DNA of 64,000 nt from Pisaster brevispinus (taxonomy: Eukaryota; Echinodermata; Asteroidea; Forcipulatida; Asteriidae). The stretch covers positions 10,433,591 through 10,497,590 of the forward strand of contig JAMKCF010000002.1 in NCBI GenBank assembly GCA_023634235.1, in the 5' to 3' direction. The notes under the pieces were generated by a model. That model worked only from the letters and a program-made list of their open reading frames with translations, searched no databases and was not told where the DNA came from. The translations under genes and the position numbers were made by a program. This document shows, piece by piece, positions 46,844-58,600 of this stretch (its first letter is position 1; each line of letters begins with the position of its first letter).

Positions 46844-49662
46844 AGCCGCATGTGACGTTACTACAAACGTTCAACTGACTAAGTTTTGAGATACTGAATG
46901 CACGAACATTGCTGCTAAAAGAAACGCAGAGCTATAAACCAGAGTGCTAGAAATCAGTTCAATGTTCAAAGGGGTGAAGGAAAGTGAACAGGGGACGAAG
47001 AACACTACAGCAGCATTGCCAAAAGCTTATGTTTTAAAAAAATGTCCGAAAGATAAATGTCATTAATATTTTTAAACAAATGTTTTTAGAGCACTTTTCA
47101 CTGCATTCACTAGCGCACAGGTTGAAGTCAGTTGATGTCACCTTTTTAGATATTTCATTCTTTAAAAAGTAGACGCTGTGTGCTGTGATGTACCACTCGT
47201 ATGAAACATATAATGTAGATTGTTTTTTTTAAAACACTTTTCAAACTAAGCAAATCATGGTGGTAATTTTTTCATTGAACCGCCCACATTCTGACCATTC
47301 AATATCATCCCTGGTGGTTACGATAGATAACTTTGCCAGCCTGCACTACGACGGTCATGCGGTGAAATCATCTACATACACAGTACACTTTACACACACA
47401 GCTCTGAGTTTGTTACACTCTGTGGACGTTTCTTTGTTCTGTGCACTTAAAAAAAACGTATTCTTCAACACTGTAAAAAAGCACTGCATGGACGTTTGAA
47501 AACTGAAAAACGCAGTACACTTGCCGAGCCTGGCAGTTGTTCTTTTTTAAATAGTCCGCAGTTACATGTCTGTGTAGCTTGTAAATCCTCTCAAGTTTAT
47601 TCAGGTGGTTTCAACAGAAGTAGTCTTGATTGGCGACTTTCATTTTCTTAACATAGCCGCCGATATAAATTACTGGAGAAGATATATCTGTATCACACAA
47701 ACATCTGGAACTGTTTCGATCCAGATATATAGACTTGCCCAGTTCCCCCAAGTCAGCCTCCCAATCAGTCAATGTTGCGCCCTCTACCAGTGACTAATAC
47801 AAAAAAACAGCGTTGCCAATCAAGACTACAGGAGAAGAGACTGTTTTAAACCTAAGATGTTTCATGTTTTGTTTGATCGCACCTCTCCGTTGGGTTCCCC
47901 TCTGCCCATTTAAAGATTTTGCTAAATTCATAAATACATTTAAGGTTTTTTTTAATTTATAGGTCGGCTCGGTTTGCTTGATTTTACCTTCACTGGTTTC
48001 TGTTGGACCAAAGCGTAACTAAAATATTACACACAAAATTATGAAACAGCATTTTCAACATTTGTTTTCCTTCTAAACCTGCCATTTTATGAACTTTATT
48101 GCCATGTTCTTTTTATTTTTAATTCTCAGTGTGCGTGAATATACCTCCACTTTGTTTTCGTTGGACCAAAGCTTCTTTAATATATTGCAAAACAAATTAT
48201 GAAACGGCAGTTTCAACAAAGATTTTGTAGTTGTTGTTTTTTCTCGAAAAGCTGGCGTAATATAGACTATTTTGCCATGTTCTGAAGCATTATGATTATG
48301 TCTTTAAAATTGTTTACTTAAAATGTTTGTGTTTAATTATGCAAGGTGGATTTGTGCAACTAATAATCATCAGTATTTTGCGTGGATTAATACAGTTTTC
48401 ATTTTTTAGAAAGTAATAATGAGTTCTTGCTAGCTTTAGATTGTTGTTTTGCCCTATTAGGGCCGTGACACATGCGACAATCTTGGAGGCAACCAGTTGC
48501 ACCGTACACAAAAGGAACACTTTATTTGCACTAGAAAGCATTTTTTTTTTTAACAGGGTGATGCTTTCCCTAAGGAGATAAAGTGAAGTCTGAAAAGTTT
48601 TTAGGAGATTGCCTGGAATTGGTTGCCTGTAAATAAGCCATTTGCAAGTTGGATGTGAAGAATGTCTGGTACAGTGACTTGCTCAGTTATAAGTTGCTAT
48701 GTCAAATGATTCGGGGCCAGCCTGCTGCTATTGTGCAGCTGTACACATCCATTTCGGATTTGCGTATGGGTGTTTTGTTGTGTCTTGTGTAACTACGCAA
48801 AAGCTTGCCCCGAACATGTGACATAGCAACTGTCTCTATAGTCTGAAGAATTTAAATTGAAGCAAGTCATCAAACCGGATATAAGGCATAATATTTTTCC
48901 TACTTTTTTCCATTTCCGTTTTTGGGGGTTTTTGAAACTGAAATTTCGTGATAAAATAGCCTGAAAAGTCTATATTATAGCCTACACCACATGCACATGT
49001 TGGTCAGTCCTTGTATTTGATAAAATGTTTCTACTTTTTTTTTCCACAAGGACCAAATATTATGCCCGATTGTTCTAATCCAACCCGCAAACGGCTTACA
49101 TGGCTTATTGCCTCGTCCTCGTGTGACATGACTCTTTACCAATTCATCTGACATCATCGCACAATAGTTCTTGCTATCACCATTATGGGAGCCAGATTTC
49201 AGTGTGTTACCGTGCTGTTCACCTTTTAGGCGACCCGCGTGCTGTTGATTTGCCCACCACATTACCTTTCCATGCATTTTGACTCCCAAAATGGTAGGCA
49301 CTGGCAGACAGTAGATGCGTCAGTTCAAGGTGTCAGTACGTAGATATGTGTATTTTAAAAAGAAATTGTGTGTACAAAAATTGTCAATTATGCTACAGTA
49401 CTCGTTCAATCCAGTTAAACTTCTTAAACAGGTAGCTTTTAGCGAAGCGAATTTTAATCAGTACTTGGCCTAAATTTGTGATAATTATCATTGAATGTAA
49501 AAGGAGTACATGTGTACTATAAGTAGGATTTACATGGGACGGGTTGTGCCAGCTGTCCAGCGATACGTTAACGATATTGAAGCTAGAGATTTTGGCTTTG
49601 TATGGTGGAGTTTGAATTTCTTGGATACCTTTCATTAGGTTTGAAGGTATTTTGAATAATGC
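46844..49662. other. Non-coding stretch
   Basis: 47265-47410 resembles a decayed version of the piggyBac-like MITE at 49667-49889 (shared TGACCATT, ATAACTT, GCCAGCCTGCA order). Nothing else recognised. Confidence 0.4.
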
Positions 49663-49666
49663 TTAA

Positions 49667-49889
49667 CCCTCCTACTGTTTGACCATTTAAAATCATCAAC
49701 TGCGGTTTTGAATGACAGATAAACTATGCTAGCCTGCAATATGATATCATGTAGTGAATGTGTACACAGCACACACTGTACATGTACATATCTTGTTCTG
49801 AGCACAGTTGTGCCACCCTACACAACCTGTGTAGATGAATGATTTCAAATGGTTGGTCAACTCAATGGAAAATGTGAACAGTAGGAGGG
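49667..49889. mobile_element. piggyBac-like MITE flanked by TTAA
   Basis: TTAA (49663-49666), CCCTCCTACTGTT, 223 bp in all, AACAGTAGGAGGG, TTAA (49890-49893). TTAA target duplication with CCC-starting inverted ends is the hallmark of the piggyBac superfamily (known). No ORF. Confidence 0.85.
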
Positions 49890-50063
49890 TTAACACTAAA
49901 TAGTCGCCAGCAAGTAACTGCTATTAGCTAGGGTAATTGGGCTCTTGTAAAGGCTTAGCTTCATGGTCCTAAATCAATGCATTCCACAAACTAGCACTTG
50001 ATGTTGGCTTTCCTGGTAGGGTAGACACTGGACTTGTGGACAAGCCATTTTTTTGAAGTGATA

Positions 50064-50190
50064 GCGTAACGGCTCTCCCATGTATCTCAGGATGCCGGTG
50101 CTCTCGCGAGGCAGCTGGTTCCCGCCAGTCGGGAGCAAGCAGCCTCGCGAGAGCAGGAGAGAGCAGTTCTGTCACGGGAGAGCTTGTCAC
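50064..50190. repeat. Hairpin element with TCTCGCGAGA-type sites
   Basis: Inner stem TGCTCTCGCGAGGC (50099-50112) with its exact complement 50142-50155; outer arms GGCTCTCCC (50071-50079) and GGGAGAGC (50176-50183). Each inner arm holds a one-off match to TCTCGCGAGA, the site bound by BANP in vertebrates (known). Confidence 0.8.
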
Positions 50191-50931
50191 CAAGTCTAGG
50201 TAGACACTCGTTAGTTTAATATGCAAAGTAAATTAATCCAAGAAAATGATTCATATAAACAGCTATATTTCAGCTTATGTTTGTATTACCTAGCAAGAAG
50301 CAACATGATTGGCCTAGTTGATTGAGGCAAGAAGATCTTTGATGACCTATGCTACTAAGAGTGATTACGGTAGACTTTTATTCTTAGCAGGAACAAGTAG
50401 CTCTGCTTAGTAAAGTTCAGGTCCTCACCAGATTCATGTTTATTGGACTAACATCCCTGACCTGGGTTCACATCCTGGCTGAGCTGGTTAAGGTGCATAG
50501 GACTACATGTAAATTGGTTCTCTTAATCACCGATATAAAATGAAGAGTAGCGCGACTGCATATTGAATATGTGCTGATCGCAACATCCAATGTCCTTGTG
50601 CAGGGCATTCAGGCACAATTGCTTCTCTGCATCCTGGAGTACAATTAAAGGCCAAATAGAGACCCCTAATCACCATACTTACTGTAGCTAAGTCCACACC
50701 AAATTCAAGCAATCCTGATTTAACATTTTTGTAATGGTAGTTTTAAACTTTCATAATGTTGATGTTTTTAAATGACAAATAATGCAGTATACAAATAAAA
50801 CACTGTCTCTAATATATCTCTATAACATGTTGTGAAACACTTTGGATTATTGAGCAGTCTGTGTCCATCATGGTCATGTATTCTAATAAAAAATTCCTGC
50901 ATGTATGAGAGGCTAGCGAGCAAAGAAAATG

Positions 50932-50998
50932 TAGCCCATGCTGGATCTCGAACCAGTGACCTCTCGAATACCAACCGAGTGCTCTACAAACTGAGAAA
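50932..50998 (-). repeat. tRNA-like SINE head, degenerate
   Basis: The reverse complement carries CTCAGTTTGTAGAGCACTCG and CACTGGTTCGAGATCC, i.e. A-box and B-box words. No valid tRNA fold. Confidence 0.6.
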
Positions 50999-50999
50999 A

Positions 51000-52830
51000 A
51001 CAGCCCGAATATTGACTTCATACGCTAGTTACCTATTGCTTTAATACAGAACCAGTTTAATAAGCCTGTTGATTTGCAAGGGTTATGCCGTTAGCACATC
51101 TTAACCTGGGCAAAGGTAGTAAGCCTGAATTGTACAGCGGGACACACGCTTGGTATGCAAAGAAGAATTACCTGATACTAGACTTGAACCTGTGCCCTTC
51201 CGATAAGTGTTCTATCAACGGACCCAATCATGGATATATCCATTCATGTGTTCTAAGTGGATATACATGAATGTACATTCAGTGTATACATAAATAAACT
51301 TTGAATGTGTATTCAGGTGTTGTCCGTGGATGTACATTCAGTGTATCAATCATAAATCCTGCTATTGCAAACACATAGTGCTGTATAGTACCAGGGAACA
51401 CAATGCTAAACTGCACCAGTCTGCTAGTAGCAGGAGTCAGTAGGCCTACATGCGAGTAACATGAAACTGGGACATTTACACACGTGTGTATTAGTGAAAT
51501 TTGTCTCAGATCCGGGCACAATATACATGTACATTTAGTGTATCATGTGTTATTAGTGAGTATACAATCCATGTATAACAGTACACCATGTAACATGTAT
51601 GCAGTCACAGTAAAATGCAATAGCACTCTGCACTAATGGCGTCACTTTTGCTAGCCTGCACTAGTAGTATAGAGTCAGTACATGCGAGTAAACATGAAAC
51701 TTGGACATGTAAACTGTACATGCGCATACATTAGTGAAATCTGACACATTTGTCTGAGATAAATAAATATAAATAACTAGTTCTTATATAGCGCATTTCA
51801 CAATAACGTCTCAATGCGCTTTACATTAGTGCCCTGGTCCGGGTACTGAGCTTCTATTGAACATTTACCTTTGCTAAAACGTAAAACACCATGTGCATTA
51901 CACACAAAGCATAATGTCTAAGTCCGTCGACAAACAACTGTTAAAGGTCTGACATTTTGAATTTGTTTTATTTTCTCCAACTTTGAGATGCTCCTTCATA
52001 CACAAATGAATACTTCAAGTTATACCAATGAGTTATACAGGAAAAATTCATCATTTTAATTACTTCATGAACTTAGGCAAGAAGGCTTTGACTTTTTAGC
52101 AGCCCCAAGTGGCTTGTACCAGAATGCCTACAGTCATGACAGTGGCTGCAAATGGCTTCTACCAAAATGCCCAGAGCGGCTGCAAATGTCCGCAAGATTT
52201 GACCTACTTCCTCTCAAACAAGAGGGTCAAAGAAAAGGTATCAGATCGAATTGACATTTCACAATGTTTCCCATGTTAACATACATGTAGAACGCACAGC
52301 TCTGGGCGTATGGTGATGATCAGACAGAAAGTGAATGGACTCTAAAGAGTTAAAATCTGCAGGATTTGCTGATGGGGGTGGGGGGAGGGGTTTAGGCTCA
52401 CAAGCAGGTTAAGTGGCTAGTGAAATAACTTATAATTTTCAGATTTTATAAGGCATGATATTTGGTCCGTGAGTACAAGGGCTGACCTACATGTACATGT
52501 GGTACAGGCTTCATGAACTTTTCAAGCTTTTCAACAACAATTTTGTTACTTTTACCGAGGAAAACAATCGGAAATCAGATTAAAGTAGGAAGGATATCAT
52601 GCCTGTTTTAATTACCACTGATGATAAAAACTGTAAACTCTGTGCTTTCCACAGGCCACTCTCCACTTGCAATGGCCTTAAGATTTGTTTCCCCTACAGG
52701 GCTTGGAAAGCACTAAGTACATTATACAGTGCGCAACATTGGTAAAATTGACAATTTAAATGTTCACAGATTTTCACAGATAAACACATCAGTGTCTGGG
52801 TAAAAACCAAAATAGCATTCCACTTGGATG
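51000..52830. other. Non-coding, with interspersed repeat tail
   Basis: 51783-51830 (TATATAGCGCATTTCAC ... ATGCGCTTTACAT) belongs to the same body family as 17335-17395 and 54037-54075. Two loosely related blocks (51415-51490 and 51650-51750) repeat CATGCGAGTAACATGAAACT. No gene. Confidence 0.45.
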
Positions 52831-52837
52831 TTTAATG

Positions 52838-53412
52838 GGTTATTTAACCAGGATGTTTAACCGTTTAACCGTACAACAACGTTAAAAAAGCCATTTCAAA
52901 ATTGCCTTGACGGTTAAATGAAACCGACAGTAAAACGAGAAAAAATTAATACAAAAAGGAAAAAGATAATAAATTGGGACCTTCTTTTCTTGAAAATGTT
53001 AGCCACAGATGCTATCCCAAGAGAACGATTGACATCCCTTCTGTTGGTGGAACTGTATTAATCTAACTTCCATACAAAATGCAAAAAATAGTAAGTACAT
53101 GTAGATTGACATTTCCACCCTAGCGCACCTTTTTCTGCTAGAGTCGAAACGTCAGGCCAAAAACTTAATTTTTTGCATTTATACATTGTGTACCATCCTT
53201 TCTGTTGGTAAACAGCTAATTCTATTTTCCTCAACAAATTGTAAAACATTATTTTCAAGTGAGTTCGTGGTTTGGTGACAGTGAAGAGCTAAAGTGTTGT
53301 ATTTTTAATCTTGGTCCATTCTGGAAAGTGTGTTGACATTTGCTTTTTTGATGATCAACTCATGGATCGGAATCAGTATAAACGGTTAAACGGTTAAACG
53401 GTTAAAGCAGAA
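52838..53412. repeat. GGTTAAAC-rich segment
   Basis: GTTTAACCGTTTAACCG at 52858-52875 and four tandem copies of ACGGTTAA at 53379-53405 face each other as inverted repeats, 500 bases apart. Within lies a CGAAACGTCAGGCC family copy (53118-53232). Confidence 0.6.
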
Positions 53413-54227
53413 GTTCCATTTAACTATTTAGGAAAATAATCGTAGATGCACAAACCTACATAAACACGTACATTCTACATCCCCATTCAATTATTATATC
53501 AATTAAAAATGAAATAACGTTAACATGTGGAGCCGTCCTTATTTTTTGGGGCAATGTGTTGAGCTTGATCAATTGTAAGAGTACATTGTAGTGCTTAAGG
53601 TGACATTTTAAATTGCACATGTTGACGAAGTGAAGTTGTTAATGTTAGACAGACAATCAGAAAAATATAACAAAAAAGGCAAGAAAAAGCACTTAAAGGC
53701 AATAACTGTCCACTGCAGGAACTCATTGACAAAATGATTCAAGTACCATTTCAGGGTTTTTTTAACCTTGAAATAAATTAATTCCGAGAGGAATCACTTT
53801 TCAAAGGGTATAAATTATTAACGTAACCTTTCAAATCATTCATGTCAACTTTCTGGTGTCAAACAACCAACTCCCAGAGACAGTGTACATGTATGGGTAC
53901 AGTTATATAGCTGTGAGGGTACAGGTTGATATTGTGTTTGAAAAAGTCTTTGGAGCGCCACGGCAGCCCAGGCTGTTTACTCCCCAGGGAGCTAAGAAAG
54001 ATTACAGGAATGTGAATAGCCTGATGACCAGGGCACAAATGTAAAGCGCATTGATACGTTTTTGTAAAATGCGCCTTTGTAAGAACTATTTATTACTATT
54101 CTAATTGTACGAGAGCCACCAAGTAAGACCGCATCCCATAAACAGTTAAAATACACACATGTACCCCCATGATAATGGCTCGTCAAAATGGGCGTGTAAA
54201 AATTTGAGTAATATTCTCATTCAGCAT

Positions 54228-54345
54228 TCAGGTTGGCTCAGTGGTTGCTTCCCCTGCCTTTCACCTCTGTGGACCCCGGTTCAATTCCCAGACTGGATAT
54301 CTTGCATCTGGATTGGGTTTTCAGTCACTACATCCCTATATGTAT
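54228..54345 (+). mobile_element. tRNA-headed SINE
   Basis: GTTGGCTCAGTGG (A box), CCCGGTTCAATTCCC (B box) and the tail word CCCTATATGTATAGGGG, a palindrome. Confidence 0.65.
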
Positions 54346-54492
54346 AGGGGTTTTCCTCCCAAGTCTAAAACTTAAATTTCTTCATTGTTTTCTTTACAAA
54401 AGTTTATGTGATGTTTCCATAGGATGCTTTGCCAACTACATGTATATAGTTCAGATTCAGATTCAGATACTGTATCACGGAGATACCCTTAA

Positions 54493-54938
54493 CCCTCCTA
54501 CACGTACTCTTAGTAACGTTTCCAGTGATTTACAACCATTCAACTGCTCAGGTTGTGTACTAACCCAATTCACCTGGCGTCACCATCACAGTAATCTCGG
54601 TTGACACCTACTTACAGTATTCAGGTCTCAGGAGTCAAGGTCCTTGTGTTACACCATAGAGCCGTTTGGTTATACAGTGTAGCACTTCACAGCAATTCAC
54701 TTTGCCCACATTTTACATGCCATTTGACTCCCAATATGGACAGCTTGGCAGACAGCATCTGCGTGTGACATTGGTGGATGGGATCAATAGTGGGAAAGCT
54801 AGGCACAAAACCATGAAAACTAAGTATGTACTACATGTACATACGTATATTGTGTATGCCACAATTAACAAGTTGGCATAAATAATTTAACTTTCAAAAC
54901 CACAGTGGGTGACATTGAATGGCTAGACAGTAGGAGGG
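54493..54938. mobile_element. piggyBac-like MITE, longer copy
   Basis: TTAA (54489-54492), CCCTCCTAC at the left, GTAGGAGGG at the right, TTAA (54939-54942); 446 bp. Same termini as 49667-49889 but a different, longer interior. It ends 48 bases from the stop codon of the Crypton-derived gene and may lie in its 3' UTR. Confidence 0.8.
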
Positions 54939-54989
54939 TTAAAATATCAACACAAAAAACTAATATAGTTGGTTACACCAATTAAATAT

Positions 54990-55674
54990 TTAGTTCCTCT
55001 TCTCAGATTGTAGTCTCATGGTCTCCGCCTCTAACTTGGCAATCTCCAAATGAATCTTCACTCTCTCCAGCGCCAAATTCTCTTTCTGCATCCTCAAGAC
55101 ATCCTTCTGGAGTTGAAGGAGCTCATTGTCCCCTGATGCATGCATCGCCATGGCAACACCGCCTCCACCAGAAGTCCGTAACCCAATATCTTGCTCACGA
55201 GGTGTCACTGGCGATGAGAGCGTTTGTCGATCTCCAAGATCAAAGCCATTCACGCATTGAATGGACGGGTTATCTAAAGAGCTTCTAGACAAAGCTGAAG
55301 TGGAAGTCCGTCCACTGCTTCCCGAGACGGGTACATTTGGGAAAGTACTAGGGTTACATGTAGTTTCGTGACACCGATTCTGGTTTCCGCAAGGCGGCTG
55401 TTGTGCGCTGCTCCCTGGTATCTGGCGATGGCCTCTGGATAAGATCTGCCGGTGATCGTCATCACTGGCCATCGATTTCTCACCTTGCTGAGATGCCAAA
55501 TCAATAGCGTTTCCCTTTGAGCATTTGGCATCTTGGTTCATATTCCTTTTGAGTTGGATGGGATAGGGATGGGTGGACCGGACGCTGTGAATGTTTGCGC
55601 CAGAAGGAGAGACTGCAGCTGCTGGACAGTGAGTTCCGTTAGACGTTATAGCATGGCTAGCACTTGATGGTAAT
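54990..55674 (-). CDS. Crypton-derived gene, exon 4 (linker and coiled coil)
   Basis: Acceptor TTTCCTCGTAG, phase 2 in. Encodes a Ser/Pro/Gln-rich disordered linker, a GGGG run, and the C-terminal coiled coil (ELLQLQKDVLRMQKENLALE onward), stop TAA at 54992-54990. Confidence 0.78.
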
Positions 55675-58600
55675 CTACGAGGAAACAATTTAGAAAAGTA
55701 CAACTTAATAATCAGAAGAGAATCATTTACATGTGTAAGGAGGTGGGAAATTCCACAATCGGGAGTTCACAGGTTCAAGTCCTGCTTTAGTCAATTTGTC
55801 TTTGTTCAACCCAAAACTATAATATACGGCAGCAAAATAAAGGCACATTAAGATGCCAACTCCTCGTGTTTCGTTTGTTGCTTCAATAGGCGAGAGCTCC
55901 AAGACCAAATTCAGTTTTGTGATGCACTCATTTTCCAATAGATAGAGTCCTAAGAAAAATGGGGGAAAAATACAATTCTCTAAACCTCACGTTAAAACAG
56001 TGTCAAATGCCACTGTGTTTAAAACCGTTCAAGTGCAATTTTTTTGTCAAAATCCAAAACCGTTCGGGACACCACATTTCAAAGATATTGTGTGTACATT
56101 TTTGCAGCGAGAATTTTCTGTTCATTCCTGAACTTTGATGATCTTCAATCAAAACAACATTGAACTTAACCTTTTGACTAGCACAAAAATTCCTCTTTGG
56201 AATGTACCTGATAGACCCATTCGTTTTTGATGTCCGATGACGTCATGTTTCAAATTTTGCTCTGAAAGAGTAGGGCCTATCAAATAGGCCTTCAACGGCA
56301 TTTTAAATCATTTTATTATGAAGTTAGAGACTTGTAATTTTTCCCCCACTTTCTCCTAATGAAAGTGGAGGACTCTATCTATCAAAAATAATTGCATCAC
56401 AAACATGAGTTTAACCTTGGAGCGCCTCGTTTAGATCACTTACACAATATTGGAGTTTGTAGTGTGAAGAAGCCTCTCCATCACTTCAGTTTTGATGGAA
56501 ATGTCTCTTTCGGAATTAAGATGACTCTCCACCATGTTTCTACATGTAGAGATGTTTAACAACTGTTCATCTGTCAAAGAAATATTTGAAAATATATGAT
56601 TGATATTATACAAGTTTAATAATCAGCCCACCGATCCACCATTCCCAATTTCACTCGGCCTGTAGTGTAAGCAAAACAAATTGCTAAGCACTGACAAATC
56701 ATGCTTCCAAACTTAAATGGGCCCAATTTCACGGCTCTGCTTACTGCGGAACTCTGCGCATAATTCCGCGGTAAAAAGAGCGATGAAATTGGGCCCAGGT
56801 AACCAGCCAAAAGCCTTAATGTTTAGACTGTTGTGACTGGTGCCCCACTCAATGTTTGTTTGATAACACCCCATTATGATACACTTATGAAGGCACCTAT
56901 GTACATGTCCATGTAGGTAGGGTTCATCGCGTTATGGCTGTCTAGTAAACAGTAATCAATTTACGCACTCTTAAGACCCCTTCTATAACGCGAAACGCAC
57001 AAAAAACAGCTCTTTTGGGCCTCAGTGAGGGCGCTTTTTGAGAGTGTGACGTCATATGTTAGGGGTGTATTAGATTCTATGTATTGGGTGTATATATGCA
57101 GTCTGTAAGACACCTCTTGCTGGTTCTTTATTCTGGTTGGCTGAAACACGGTCACATGCGGTTCAATAATATATGCTGGTGCATGAAATTTGCATCACCG
57201 ACAACTCGACGCGCATCAAGACATCGCGTATGCATATTTAGCAGGCAATAGTTCCTGAACTGGGCAATATCTGCAAAATTTATGACTGGTTACAGCACCC
57301 TCTTACGATGTGAAGAGTGAACAGCGAGTGAAAAACTAATCATAGGGAATTTAAAACCGTTCCTTTAATTGTTGCATTGCTCATGAGTTAAAGTCCAGCT
57401 AAAAAAACACCTACCTGGTTTTTCATGTTTTGTTTTTACTTCATTTTATAGACTATGGTGTGCTATAAAACACATGGACTGGCACAATTTCGGTCACTAG
57501 TGCATGCCTATAGCCCCTCAGGCCGGTGAGTGACCAGAAGGGGTCAACAGACCGTTATCATGCTTCCACCATCTTGGTCATATTCCTTGTTACCAACAGC
57601 AGTAATGAGTGCTGATTATTCATTGTACACACGTTGTACAAAAAGGAACAGACTGTTTCTCTTTCCAGCCTCACTTCAGCCACATTGATTTGAATGGGAG
57701 AAAATTAAGATGGCCGCATCATGATAAACGTCGCCCTCAGCCTTCGGTCTCAAGAAATAGGACCCTCGTCTGGTCACTCACAGTCCCTCGGGGATGCATA
57801 AAATATGCACCGGTGACCTCATTGCAGCCTATATTTATACTAATATCTTTTCCTTACCGGGGATGTCTCCATCGTAGCTCTCCTGTTTGATGCTGTCGTG
57901 CATGATGAGTTGCTCATCTTCAAGTGTCCCATCGTCGTCCGACGACAAGGTGATGTCACCGTACCAACTGGGTCCAGTTGTCTCCCTGATGTCTGAAGAA
58001 TCTGTGAAGTAGTATTGAGATGAGCATTTGCATCCTGGCAAGGAAGGGTAACACACACGTCAGTGCAATACAGGAAAGTCAGCTACAATTGTTGTATAAG
58101 CTCTAAGATTTCAATAAAATACACTGAACATAAAGGGAAGGTAGGAGGGTACGTTTTGGTAATTACGCTTGGTAATCACTCTTAAAGTTAATGGCAATAA
58201 AAAACTTACTTGGTTAGAAGTGGTGCAGCAGCTTTCTTCTCTCCGAGAAGACTCTTCTATATTTTTCTTAACAAGTTAAAGGCTTTTGACAAACTGCTTG
58301 GATGACAGGACAGTAAACCAGCAGAGATGTTTTTTTCTTATTTTTTATCTTGTTTTCTTTTCTTTTTTTGCCACCAAACCTTGATTGACAAAAAAGGTTT
58401 TAGGATACTCGGTCCGATTTTCGGCCAATTTGACTCGAAAATTTTGACTTACGTGTACATGTACAAAATGTAGTTAGCCCTACATGTAGCCATCATTTGT
58501 ATAGATTCAAGAAAGTTTTCTTAAGCATAATTTAAGGTACACAAGTACATGTATGTACATGTGTGTATAGCACAAACAAACACAAAATCTGCCAATTATT

